Positions 49,135 to 59,258 of a stretch of 64,000 nucleotides of DNA are shown here, in pieces. The notes under the pieces were generated by a model. It was not told the DNA's origin. It was given only the letters and a program-made list of their open reading frames with translations, and did not search any database. The stretch is from Copromyces sp. CBS 386.78 (Eukaryota > Ascomycota > Sordariomycetes > Sordariales > Sordariaceae), in contig MU839239.1 in assembly GCA_030685235.1 (NCBI GenBank), positions 1 to 64,000 of the forward strand, in the 5' to 3' direction. Position 1 is the first letter of the stretch, and the number at the start of each line of letters is the position of its first letter. The position numbers were made by a program, and so were the translations under genes.

Positions 49135-50097
49135 TCAATCCCGAAACTTCTGACTCCTCCTAAAGTTCAATTTCGGCGGTTCCGGATGCGGCGGCTGTAT
49201 CGGGACCGGTATCATGGACCGCCTTTCCACCCTCCTCGTTTCCGACGGCTGGCTGATCTGGAAGTCCCTTGGATCCCTACTCCTATCCCTCTCCCTTTGC
49301 CTCCCTATATCCCGTTCCCTTTCCCGTTCCCGTTCCCTCTCCCTCTCCCTCTCCTTTTCCCTCTCCCTCTCCCTTTCCCGTTCCCTCTCCCGCTCCCTCT
49401 CCCGTTCCCCCAACCTCGTAGACCCCTCCCTCTCCCTCTCCCTCTCCCTCTCCCGTTCCCGTTCCCGTTCCCGTTCCCTCTCCCTCTCCCTCTCCCCCAA
49501 CCTCGTAGACCCCTCCCTCTCCCGTTCCCTCTCCCGCTCCATACACCTCTCCCACATCCGACTCCGATGATGCACCCTCTTCGGCACCGTAACCACCCAC
49601 CCCCTCCACCCCCCAGGCCCCTCATCCTTCTCCACGGGCGGCCCCGCCGCCAACCCCAGCACGTCCGCCACCCGCTCCGCATCAAACACGTACTCGAAAT
49701 GCAGCTCGTAGCTCGTGTCCGTCTCGCCCGTCAGTTTGTTGACCATGCGCACCACCAGGATGTCCTCGATGGGGAACCCGCGCAGCTCGACCGTGCCGTC
49801 GGGCCAGGTTTCGAGACCGGGTGAGCTGCTACCTCTACCGGAGGAGGCCCCACGGGGGGAGGCCCCATGGGGGGAGGAGGAGGACGAGGACGAGGACACG
49901 GGAGAGGCACGGGCACTGGGGGGAAGACGCGATTGCATGGAGGAGATGTGCTGACGCCGGAGAGAGGAGAGGTTGATGCGCTCGCGGTCGCCGGCGGTGG
50001 AGGGGACGAGGTAGTTGATGCCGAGGTGGCGGCGGGAAGGGCCTGGGGCATCATGGGGAAGGGTGATTTTGAAGAGGTCTAGGATTAGGGTGGGCAT
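49135..50097 (-). CDS. Family X protein 1, with Arg-Glu repeat tail
   Basis: An intron-free frame of 320 residues that I cannot assign to a named family. The start at 50097 is chosen because MPTLILDLF matches the start MTTLRWTLTL of the paralogue at 54638-55279; the frame stays open to 50550. An N-terminal beta-rich part with LGINYLV and [10 protein letters not shown] is followed by a low-complexity Ser/Gly/Pro linker. Then comes the shared core: [35 protein letters not shown], and W..WVVTVPK. From about residue 215 the protein becomes an Arg-Glu dipeptide repeat of some 80 residues, including two copies of a 29-residue unit marked GSTRLGERE. This could form a single alpha helix or bind nucleic acid. 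It points in the same direction as family X protein 2 and opposite to the DUF6594-like genes. Confidence 0.6.
   Translation of the reverse strand: MPTLILDLFKITLPHDAPGPSRRHLGINYLVPSTAGDRERINLSSLRRQHISSMQSRLPPSARASPVSSSSSSSSPHGASPRGASSGRGSSSPGLETWPDGTVELRGFPIEDILVVRMVNKLTGETDTSYELHFEYVFDAERVADVLGLAAGPPVEKDEGPGGWRGWVVTVPKRVHHRSRMWERCMEREREREREGSTRLGEREREREREREREREREREREREGSTRLGEREREREREREREREREKERERERERERERERDIGRQRERDRSRDPRDFQISQPSETRRVERRSMIPVPIQPPHPEPPKLNFRRSQKFRD
49310..49570. repeat. CTCTCC/CCGTTC polypyrimidine repeat inside family X gene 1
   Basis: The plus strand is almost pure pyrimidine for about 200 bp, with hexamer units CCCTCT and CCCGTT. The marker CAACCTCGTAGACCCCTCCC appears at 49411 and again at 49498, exactly 87 bp (29 codons) apart, so unit expansion has kept the reading frame. 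Confidence 0.85.
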
Positions 50098-50945
50098 GTT
50101 TGGTGGTGGATGGTGATTGGCAGGTGACTGTACTGGTGGTGGTGGGTGAAGTGGTGAAGTGGCTGCAAATGCGTGGCTGGCGATGGCGTGGACGAGTAGC
50201 AGTCCAGGCACTGCAAATGGGCGCTGGAAAGTGGCTGTCGATGTGGATGGATGGATGTGACGCTGGGAGAGAGAGAGGAAGATGCCGGGTGAAGGAATCT
50301 GAGGCTTGGGTGAATCAGCATACCTATGATGTAGCGTACGAAGAACATGTGCTGTGTTGTCTGGCTGGGAATGGAAGCTTGACAAACAAACGCCCGCAGC
50401 CCAACAAAGCCCTAACGGCAAACGCAGGATGAACGGGCGGTGTGGAGAGCGAGCGGGCTGGTCGGTGACTGACGAACGGGAACATGTACTCACCGTGGAC
50501 ACTCGACGAGAACTTGGGATAGAAAGTGAATGGAGGGTTGAATTAATCAATTAAATAAAATAAGGCAGCCACCGCTTTCAGGCTGTTGCGCGATGCCTAG
50601 CTGGAAGGAATCATTAAGAAAATAAACTTTTGTAAAGTAAAGGAAACAATGCCCATCATCATCGTGGAGGTTTCGTTAGGCCTTGGTCTCAGTGCCCAAT
50701 GAACCGCTCCAATCCCCGCCAAGTACTGCAAGTAGAGCTGTCCACAACCAACGCTACCATCCATCCAATCGGCTTACGAGCAGAGCGACGGCGATCTGCA
50801 GGGTCGTGACACCCTAGTCTCATCATCATCACTGCCCGTCCTCCCGTCTTCCGTGAACCCGAAAACTCCATGGTCTAGCCCTGACCGACCTGAATATGTC
50901 TTGTCTGCCCATTACTTGTCTGCCCATTACATCGCTTGAGGGCAT
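50098..50945. other. Intergenic region between family X genes 1 and 2
   Basis: A GTGGTGG/GATGG-rich stretch (50100-50240) precedes family X gene 1 and is probably its promoter and leader. An AT-rich patch with AATAAA-like sequence is near 50540-50640. No further gene was seen. Confidence 0.4.
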
Positions 50946-52103
50946 TCAAGCATCATCCATCTTCATTCTTTTCTTCAACAACTCCGTCGTATCCACCTTT
51001 TCAACGCTTTTGCCGGCCTTTGACAGAAAAGCTCCACATCGTCGACGGCGCCCGGGCGGTGGTGGTTGTGGTTGTGGTTGTGGTGATGGTCCGGAACCAG
51101 ATTCTTGAGGCATCTCACAGGGCGCGCTTTCTCCCAGCACGCTTCTTCCTCCGGGAACACTTCTTCCTTCCGGCACGCTTCTTTGCCCGGACAAGCTACT
51201 TTCTTCTGATATGTTGCTCTGTCTCCGAACTGCGCCGGATGGGTCAGTGAGCCTGTCCCTTGAAACGTTGATCTTTCCTCGGAGCGTGTCTTCTCCAAAA
51301 TTGTTGTTTTCGAGGCTGACTTGAGGTTCCCTTGCATGTGGCCTATTCGGTTCAGGTTGTCTTGACACGTTTGGCGCGGGAAAGGCCACCGGCGGCCTGG
51401 TTCCGGTTTCTCCGTTACTTCGCGATCTGCGCGAGCTTGCTGCAGAGGGATCACGAGAACGATGACGAGATCCCGCCGTTCCTGGTCGCGATAGCTTTCT
51501 GCTCTTCTTCGGCGGGCGATGGACCATGTCGTCGCAAAGTTTTTGCCAACTTTCACAATCCATGACACGTGGGACATCTTCGATGGTATGGCCCACCACC
51601 ACCCCAACTCCAATGATGGACTGAAGTATTGCGGCATCCAGCTCTTTCCATGTCCCGCTCCCAAGGTCTATTTTGTACGTGATTCTTTCCAAGTGCTTGC
51701 GCCCTCGTCTCTCTGTTCGTTGAACCTGGGGGGTAACGTCCTTTATAACAAGTCCTTCCAATCTTACGGCATGTCTTCCGTTCCCGTCTATGAACTCATC
51801 GAAGTTCAAGTCCATGGGGGTCGCATGCTGGATGCCCATGGATCTCCAATTGTTCTCCATCGCTCTCAGGTGCGAGCGACGGCTGCCTGGAGTTGGGTAC
51901 TTGATGACCAGGTTGCCAGCTCCAGGAGCAGTTCTTGACTTCTGAAATATATAGTCAAGTTCCACTTTGATGACCGAGTCCTCCGAGGAGATGAGAGTGG
52001 GCGCCTGGGAAGAGCACTGTGATGTTCGCGCGGAATCGCGAGTGCTTTCGTCGTCTCTGCCTTGGAAGCTAGAAACGCTTCTTTCCTGATTGCTATGGGC
52101 CAT
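50946..52103 (-). CDS. Family X protein 2, with basic C-terminal tail
   Basis: An intron-free frame of 385 residues. After a Ser-rich start it has VIKVELDYIF and GNLVIKYPTPG, corresponding to the N-terminal strands of the other two family X proteins. The core is more diverged: GRHAVRLEGLVIKDVTP, then ITYKIDLGSGTW, a segment of small and hydrophobic residues (IIGVGVVVGH) and ESWQKLCDDMV. The second half is low in complexity, with repeated short units (RSVPEG/RSVPGG/RSVLGE). It ends with a proline run, GRRRRCGAF and LLKKRMKMDDA, basic patches that could direct it to the nucleus. A shadow frame on the same strand is open over part of this region, but the frame given starts with ATG and has no break. 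The function is unknown. Confidence 0.6.
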   Translation of the reverse strand: MAHSNQERSVSSFQGRDDESTRDSARTSQCSSQAPTLISSEDSVIKVELDYIFQKSRTAPGAGNLVIKYPTPGSRRSHLRAMENNWRSMGIQHATPMDLNFDEFIDGNGRHAVRLEGLVIKDVTPQVQRTERRGRKHLERITYKIDLGSGTWKELDAAILQSIIGVGVVVGHTIEDVPRVMDCESWQKLCDDMVHRPPKKSRKLSRPGTAGSRHRSRDPSAASSRRSRSNGETGTRPPVAFPAPNVSRQPEPNRPHAREPQVSLENNNFGEDTLRGKINVSRDRLTDPSGAVRRQSNISEESSLSGQRSVPEGRSVPGGRSVLGESAPCEMPQESGSGPSPQPQPQPPPPGRRRRCGAFLSKAGKSVEKVDTTELLKKRMKMDDA

Positions 52104-53186
52104 TTTTTCGACTGAAGCTGGCTTTCTATTGTTTGTTCAGTCTGGTTAGTATCTGGTGACCACGGCAGGCAGGGGTTTGTAGATTGGCTTACCTATCAGC
52201 GTCCGTATAGGTAACTCGCTACGTTGAGCGCGCAGGTTTTCTTCCTTCTTTCTCGAAGCGTTTTTGGCGGCAAGGTGCTACAGCAGGTGCTGAGGAGCAG
52301 CGAACTAGCAATTGTCGATGGCCTCATTCCTGTTATGAGCCGGGGATCATATTGTCGCAGAGGCATTTTGACTTTCAGCCTCATCCTACCTGATTTGCCG
52401 GTTGCCTCTCAACTTCTTGGGGTGAGGTTAGTAGTAAACCACCACAGCCTCACCCACTCGGCTACCTCTAGATATCACTCAACCCACACCAGAGCCTGAC
52501 AATAATGGGTGGAAGCATGGCTGACCACTGAGGCTGCGCCCTGCAGCGGTCCCATCTTCATCCAATCTGCTCGCTTGGTTGAACTGCGGCGACCAATCGC
52601 CGGGCTGTCCATGCGGCTCTTCGACTTGTGCGGACCAATGCGGACAATTGGTTTTGCTGAGATGGTGTGTACATGTTGTTGGTGACCGAGTTCTGGGCGC
52701 GACTTCTCCTCGGATAGTCGGTGTTTTGGTCTTCGGAGAAGCCTTTTCAACGTCAACCTGCGCCATCAATAAAAGTGTTGTGTCGGTGGCAGATTTGATC
52801 TCCCGTGGGCGTGTGGGCAGCTCGCTTTCTTTCAAAAGGTTCGTCCGGCGTCTTTCTTGCTCAAATCCCGGCAATTGGTAAAGCCGTGATAGGTTCAAAA
52901 GCGAGGAAGGCTCGCTCCAACCTGCACATCAGCCTTTACACGTCATAGTGGCTGTACGATGCAGAGCAGAGCAGGCTGGTAAAGCTGGCTAAACTCAAGT
53001 GGGAGCAAGGCTGCATCACCGCTCAGAGCCTCATAATGAGCCGCAAAATGACACTTCTTCATTTAAATTAAGAGCGACATCCACCTTCATGTTTATGTTG
53101 GCTCGGTCTACCGTTTTCGATCATCTTTCAATATTCCAACTTGCTCCTTCATCACTCTGGTGTTTGTTGACATTCAACCGACAAAT
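52104..53186. other. Intergenic region between family X gene 2 and the first DUF6594-like gene
   Basis: A divergent gap of about 1.1 kb that must contain two promoters. An open minus-strand frame of 139 codons (52898-52479) is present; it has no recognisable motif and an irregular composition, so I do not call it a gene. Small palindromic sequences such as CCTATCAGCGTCCGTATAGG lie near 52195-52214. Confidence 0.35.
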
Positions 53187-54418
53187 ATGACCACTGCCAA
53201 CAGCGCCCGCGCAAGTCACCGTCCCAAGAGACAAACCGAGAAGCGACCACATGCCAACAAGCCAAGCAAGACAAAAAGACCGACTCAAAGCGTCTCTGAA
53301 GACACCCATATCTGGGAGGACATGAGCACCATCTACGGCAACGGGTTCGTGAGTATTATCTCCCCACAAAGGCCAGGTGTGCTGGGTCTCGTGGAGAAGT
53401 CCCTCGCCTACATGGGGGTAGAAGGCCATCGCCGGGCCCGGCCATCGTCGGACAAAGACTTCGGCTTCATGGTCAACTTTGGCGACATACAGCGCATGTA
53501 CATGAGGTACCTCCACACCAAGCTTCTCAACATCGCGGCCAAGGTGCAGCACAGATCACACATGCATGATCCCAAGTCCCGAACGAAGTTTCTCCGAGGG
53601 ATGCACAAACTCGGGCCGGTCCTGCGACAATATGGTAAGTTCCAGTCGCCTCGCCGCTGGCCTTTTGGTGACGGATCGATCATTGAATGAACGAGAGGGC
53701 TCACAATGCGGCACATGCAGTTCACGCGGTCCAAAACCACGAGTACATGACCAAGTTCGCTCTAAAACCCAACGACCCATTCGTCGCCACCAGCAGGCGG
53801 TACCACGACCGGTTCTTGTTCGAAAGAGCTTGCTTGAAAACTGGCTTGGCTCTAGAAGACTGTTTACCTGTAGAGGTACCTTCAGAACAGCCTGTGCCGT
53901 CCGGGCCTCAAACTGATACAAATACCCCAGAAGGAGCACAAGAGGATCTCCGTCGTTCCGCCATTGACGAAGATCTCCGTCGTCCCGCCTTTGCCATTGA
54001 CGAGGAACATGAACTCGAACAAGGCCGACAACGTCAGCAGCAATGGATAGACGGCCTCGTCAAGGCCTCCATCCCCACCGGGCCATGGGAAACATTCCCC
54101 GACGGAGACTTCGACACGCCGGCATCGGGCCTCATCAACACCCGTACTACCTCTGCAAAGAAGGCGTTCTGGGAGAGGGTGGGCGCGGCCGTCATCGGCG
54201 GGGCCTTTCTCATCACTCCCATGTGGATTCTTGCTCTGCAGCGGCAGCTCTTTCTGCATCTTGGCGTCGCGACGGGGTTTGTTACCGCGTTTGGGCTGAC
54301 GGTGTCGTTGTACTTGGAGACGGTGGAGGGCGTGTTCACGGCAACCCTGGGTTATGCGGCTGTGATTATGGTGTTTGTCGGTGTGGTGCTTGAGGGGGCC
54401 AGTGGACAGGGGAAGTGA
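53187..54418 (+). CDS. DUF6594-like triple-membrane-segment protein 1
   Basis: Two exons (53187-53634 and 53721-54418) give 381 residues. A basic N-terminal tail is followed by a soluble helical region with ISPQRPGV, FGDIQRMYMRYLHTKL and VHAVQNHEYM. A linker contains a repeated DLRR.AIDE unit, then comes PTGPWE. The C-terminus has three hydrophobic segments: VGAAVIGGAFLITPMWILAL, LGVATGFVTAFGLTVSLYL and FTATLGYAAVIMVFVGVVL. The last, with an ATxxYAAVIMVFVG pattern, matches the end of DUF6594 proteins, which are widespread in filamentous fungi and of unknown function. The paralogue at 56083 shares the intron position and phase (phase 1 before QAV..HEYM). It is flanked by family X genes on the other strand. 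Confidence 0.75.
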
Positions 54419-54637
54419 TCTGATTACCTAGGTAAGAGGGGGGGGGATATGCGCAGCGAAGTTCACGAAAGATTCCGGGTTTTGGTCGAGAAAACAGGTA
54501 GGTAGGTAGGGGGTATTGATCCATGGTTAGGTATCTAGAGGTATCCAGTCTAGAGGTTGTCTTTCTACATACATGCTCCCTAGGTGAACTCCAGCGGATG
54601 TAGTGGACATCGGTGATACCTCCATTCACAGTCCTCT

Positions 54638-55279
54638 CTACCTAGGTACACAAGCCAAAAGCCCATCTCGCCTGAGAGTAGTAGTAGACTTTGTTACATA
54701 CGCAGCTGTCAGCGGCGCAAAAAAACTGTGTGTGAGCTTTGAGACCACAACAGTCTTTGTGACCACAAGAAGCGATTTCTTCTCATTTAGCTGATGTAGC
54801 GGCATTTTTCTGCCGCTGTAAGTCTTAGCACGTCTCTGGATCTTTTTGTATGCCTTCCACTCTGGACTGTCCTCCTGAATCTGTCTTGGCATCACAAAGC
54901 ACCGGCTTTGCATTATCTCCCAAAGACCAGGGCTGCTTCCAAGTTTGAGCACACTTGCAAGCGATGCTGCATTCGCCGAAGATCCGAAATGAAGTTCGTA
55001 AGACACAACCTCGGGCGGTTCCGTACTATCTCCGGCTGGTCCTCTAACTTCAACCAGCTCTGTCACCATTGCGCCTCTGATGACGACGCTGCCGTTTTTC
55101 TGCGTATCGGTCGTCAGAGTCCCCTTAGCGGGTATTTTGTCTTTAAGACGTTGTAGGTGACGACGACGGAACATGAACTCGGGAGTGTTTTCATCAGTCG
55201 CGTCGTAGACGATACAGAGGTCGTATAGTCCGGGCTTGGAAGTCTCCTTCAGGGTGAGCGTCCATCTCAAGGTCGTCAT
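54638..55279 (-). CDS. Family X protein 3
   Basis: An intron-free frame of 213 residues. I place the start at 55279 (MTTLRWTLTLKE) because it aligns with [12 protein letters not shown] of family X protein 1; an upstream ATG at 55378 is in frame. The chain shows LYDLCIVYDA, RRRHLQRLKDK, GSVVIRGAMVTELVEVRG, VSYELHFGS, LASVLKLG and SPEWKAYKKIQRR. This is the most compact version of the family and probably defines its core: a beta-rich fold ending in an amphipathic basic helix. The tail after KMPLHQ is not shared and might be a different exon structure. Convergent with the DUF6594-like gene on its left (220 bp between stops) and divergent from the second DUF6594-like gene on its right. Confidence 0.6.
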   Translation of the reverse strand: MTTLRWTLTLKETSKPGLYDLCIVYDATDENTPEFMFRRRHLQRLKDKIPAKGTLTTDTQKNGSVVIRGAMVTELVEVRGPAGDSTEPPEVVSYELHFGSSANAASLASVLKLGSSPGLWEIMQSRCFVMPRQIQEDSPEWKAYKKIQRRAKTYSGRKMPLHQLNEKKSLLVVTKTVVVSKLTHSFFAPLTAAYVTKSTTTLRRDGLLACVPR

Positions 55280-56082
55280 AGTGGTGAGAGGCAATGTGCT
55301 TCTTTCAACTCGTATCTGCAGTGGTGGTAAAGAGGAACTCACGTTAGCAGTTGTTGCTTGCCGGTGCTTGCAGGCCACGACACGAAAGAAATCTCAGTAG
55401 AGGTACCTTTTAAGCAGCGACGACCCAAGAGCGGGTAGGTTTTCTAGCCCAGTACCTAAAGCTCTCTTCTTCTCGATGCTCGCCGGCAAATGCCGCGCCA
55501 CTTGTGTGGTGGAATTGGATGTTTTCGACAGCTGAGGACAGAGACTCGGTTGGGTTGCCAGAAAGGGAGATGGAACAAGACGACAACGTACTATGATATA
55601 CCATGGATTGAGACCGCAGGCTGAGGCGTCGCCAAGCGAATTGTATCATTTTTTTCAAAACTCAATGTGTAATGTGTATTACCTCGCTTAGCGAGTGATC
55701 CAGTAAACGTCGTTGTCAGTCTGTCAGATGATGGCGCCTGTTGACATTGGAATGTACGGAGTCGGAAATGGAGCAAATGGCGCCGGCTGATTGGTTTTAT
55801 CCGTACGTATACAGCCCACTCAAGCTCTCCAAGTTGAGACACAGCCGCATATTGGGCGTCAATTTGCACCCGGCCGCTGTGTTGTACTTGTAACGAATTT
55901 GCATTCATCTTGAAGCTGTATCCCCGAATTGTAGTATGTCTCATGTCTACAGTTGCTGTTGATTTTCCCTCTGCTTCCATTCAAACCTAGGGGTACCCAA
56001 GGTAGCTACCACAACGCGGTATTCCGACTATAGCAGAATTCTGGTACCAGGCAAGCCACTGAACTCCCGATTTCTCGGTACC
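55280..56082. other. Divergent region between family X gene 3 and the second DUF6594-like gene
   Basis: About 800 bp with both promoters. A minus-strand frame of 129 codons (55980-55591) contains GRVQIDAQYAAVSQLG and ELEWAVYVRI, faintly like the family X core, but it lacks the rest. It could be a remnant of a fourth copy; the evidence is too weak for a gene call. Confidence 0.35.
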
Positions 56083-57232
56083 ATGGCATCACGTAATGGT
56101 CCACCGGAAGGACAACAAGCAGCCGTAGGTTCCGGCTCAACGTCTGGCGGTCCTAGCCTCCATATTCCACCTCCAACAACCGGAACACTAACTTCAGGAG
56201 CCGGTGGAGGAGGACAACAACATGATTGTTCTCCTGAAATCGTAGTGGCTTGCAAATGCAACAAGCCATGGTCCACAGAAGATGATAAGCATATATGGCA
56301 GGAGATGTGGGATCAGATATATGAGCAAAATCTTGTTGAGCTCATATCACCACAACGACCTGGCGTACGCGGTCGCCTTGACAAGTTGACCGGTTTGTTG
56401 TCGGATAGACAGGAGAAGCTGGGAACTGACGACTTCGGTTACCGGATTCACTTTGGCCGCTTGCAAAGGATGCACATCCGGTACCTACACACCAAACTGG
56501 CCAACTTGGCCGTCTCAGCGCATTTCCATAATGACGAGTGGAACCCGGGGGGGAAAGCAGAAGAGATCGGCCGGGTGCTCAAAGAATATAGTAAGCCAGC
56601 CACAGCCTAGAAATAGTGAAAAGTGTTCATCTCCAAGCAACAAGCTTACCAAAACAACAGTTCAGGCAGTAAGAGATCACGAGTACATGGCCAAATATGC
56701 CAACGCCTCCGACGACCCTTTCATTGCCACCAGCCAGCGCATCTACGACAAGACGTTCCTGGAGTTGGCCATAGCCCACGACGGCAAGAGGCGGAGGGAT
56801 ATCAAACTGCCACAAGATTTTCTGCCTTCCCATGTTCTAAATAGCGAACAAGGCCGCGAGCAAAATGTGGACAGCCTCCTCGTGCAATACGCAACCCCGA
56901 CCGGTCCCTGGGAGCGCGACAATACCGACAAACTGGCCGCCTCACTGACCAGCACGAGGACAAAGGCGTGGAAGCAGGCGTACTGGACCAGAATCGGTGC
57001 CGCCGTGATTGGTGGTGCGTTTCTCATTGCTCCAATGTGGATCCTTGCCCTACAGAGGAACCTCTTCGTCCATCTGGGCGTTGCGACGGCGTGCATCACG
57101 GCTTTTGGTGCCTCCATGTCACGTTACTTGGAGACGGTGGATAATGTGTTTGCGGCGACGCTGGCGTACGCGGCGGTTATCATGGTGTTTGTGGGTGTCG
57201 TGATTCAGGAGACTGCCCCAAGTGTTGCGTGA
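56083..57232 (+). CDS. DUF6594-like triple-membrane-segment protein 2
   Basis: Two exons (56083-56590 and 56661-57232) give 359 residues. A Gly/Pro/Ser-rich N-terminus precedes a soluble region with HIWQEMWDQIYEQN, ELISPQRPGVRGRL, FGRLQRMHIRYLHTKL and QAVRDHEYMAKYA. After PTGPWE three hydrophobic segments follow: IGAAVIGGAFLIAPMWILAL, LGVATACITAFGASM and FAATLAYAAVIMVFVGVVI, with RYLETVDNV between the last two. These match protein 1 nearly residue for residue, and the intron is at the same place and phase, so the two are tandem-type duplicates separated by family X gene 3. The topology suggests a cytoplasmic helical domain anchored in a membrane. Function unknown. The ATG context is ACCATGG. 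Confidence 0.77.
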
Positions 57233-58201
57233 CGTGGGATGAAGGGGAGCATTGGTTGAGAAAAGCGGAATGCTTGATTGAAAGCTAGCTGAGTTGAAGA
57301 GAAAAATAAGAATGTACGTACCGCGTGAAATAAATGGATTGCTACCTATGCAACCAAGTTGACTGGTGATATGGGATTGTCGAGTCGTGACTCGTGAAGT
57401 GGTAAAAAAGGGTAAGCCCAGGGCAGGAACAAACCAGGGCCGGGGGCCTGCGATGTATATAGTAGCGGAGGATGAACGACATGTTGGAGGCTGAAAAGAC
57501 AAGGACAAAAACTGTTTGATTCTGTAGTAGTAACAGAAGGGGAAAGGGGAAGGTCACAAATACCGTTCAAGGATGGGAGTGTGGAAGGGCACTGGTTGTT
57601 TTGGGAACAAGGTGATGGTTGATTAGGAACAAAAGCCAACTACGGAAGCCCCAAGATTCCCAGTCTTTATACCTGCCTTGCTAAGCGCACAGCGCACCTT
57701 CTCAAGTGCCACTGAATGGTCACCAAAACACATGATGCCATCGCAACTACCCTGTGCAGTACCTTCAGTACCCTGCAGTGCACTGGACCTGCGGTGCACC
57801 TGCTTGAACCGGGCATGCATGCATGCTTTGGTCCAACTGAAACATTTGCGGATCTGGACTGTCCCTTCCCCAATATCACAGATGTCATCAAGATTGATAG
57901 GAGTTTTCAGAGGATCACGGCAGGTGCAAAGGGCAAAGTACACTGGGCGATTGCTTCCCACTCGGAGGATGCATCGCGCCCACTTCATGTTCACACACTG
58001 GAGGCCGCTCTTCGTATATATTATCAAAAGTTCAATTGGATGGTTTGCCCAACTACATGGCAATAATCGGCGAACTCTCAAGTTGGTGTTTTGTCCGACA
58101 AGTGGTCGGCCTCGAGCACAATTTCGTTGATACTAGACTAGCGGTGTAAATAGGTGGGGTACATAAACCTACCTTCCATCCAATCTTTCAACAACAACAA
58201 G
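57233..58201. other. Intergenic region before the tRNA gene
   Basis: Several overlapping frames of 75-150 codons on both strands, none with a motif. It includes CATGCATGCATG near 57818. No gene was supported. Confidence 0.4.
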
Positions 58202-58273
58202 TCCGGTATAGTGTAACGGTTAACATATCGCGTTTTCACCGCGAAGCTCGGGGTTCGATTCCCCGTACCGGAG
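58202..58273 (+). tRNA. tRNA-Glu (anticodon UUC)
   Basis: The 72-nt sequence folds as a standard cloverleaf. The acceptor stem TCCGGTA pairs with TACCGGA, with discriminator G. The anticodon stem is CGCG/CGCG with loop TTTTCAC (anticodon TTC). The T arm is CGGGG-TTCGATT-CCCCG. There is no intron. A T-rich run (58275-58284) follows at once and would end RNA polymerase III transcription. Confidence 0.96.
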
Positions 58274-59258
58274 TTTCTTTTTTTCAACTTTTTCTTTTCC
58301 ATTTCAGTTTCCCTTCACTCTCCCAATTGTTTCTTTCCATCATCACATTTGCCGGTTTCATTCATTCGAATCTCTTTTTTTCAAACATTACCATAGTTGC
58401 TATTCACGAGTCACCACCAAAATGATCGGCCGGCCAGATAGATTCTGCGACATCAGCCCAACACAACACACCACCAGAACTGCAATTTGGCATCATCAAC
58501 TCCGAAACTATTCTAACCTACATTCACCACCATACATACAATACACCCCCCAGGCCAACAACGACTGAAACTCAATCCCGTCCACCATAATCGTACATTC
58601 AATTCATTCATGATTATGTGCAGCCATCACATCCCTTTCGTAGATTTCGTAACCCATTCATCTCATCGTACAACAACAATGAACCACAACCAACACACAT
58701 GATCGTACAATTTCCATCCACCAAATTTTTGTTTTCCTTTTTTCCTTCTCTTACTTTTTTTTTCCACCCAGTAACGCCGCAATATCACCAATCCAATCCA
58801 TCACCCACAAGCCAAATAGATTATTTATCTCCAAGTTTCAGTCATCACCACTCCCCTCAAATCCAAATCCACCATCCTTCTCTTTCCGCTCTTTTCGCTC
58901 CCTCTCACTCTTTTCGCTCTCACTTCTTTCCCCTCTCCCACTCTTTTCGCGCTCACTTCTTTCCCCTCTCCCTCTCTCCCTCTCCCTCTCTCTCTCTCCC
59001 TCTTTCCCCTCTCCCTCTCCCTCTTTCCCCTCTCCCTCTTTTCCCTCTCCCTCTTTCCCCCCACTCTCTCCCCCCCCCCTTCTTTCCCTCTCCCTCCCTC
59101 CCTCTCTCCCTCTCTCTCCCTCTCCCTCTCTCCCTCTCCCTCTCCCTCACTCTCTCACTCTCTCCCCCTCCCTCTTTTCCCTCTCCCTCTTTTCCCTCCC
59201 TCTCCCTCTTTTCGCCCTCACTCTTTCCCCTCTCACTTCTACGGCTCAAAATGATCAA
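58274..59258. repeat. Polypyrimidine tract (CTCTCCCT/CTTTCCC repeats) downstream of a minus-strand gene
   Basis: From about 58880 to 59240 the plus strand is almost entirely C and T, in units of CCCTCT and CCCTCTTTC. The region lies immediately after the stop codon of the mitochondrial-type gene, so its transcript would have a purine-only 3' end (GAGAGG repeats). The part from 58274 to 58880 is CA/TC-rich without a gene. Confidence 0.75.

Noticed and set aside
49000..49824. Pro/Leu/Phe-rich 274-codon frame opposite family X gene 1
   Set aside because: It is the antisense reading of the CTCTCC repeat; the minus-strand frame carries the motif shared with the paralogues.
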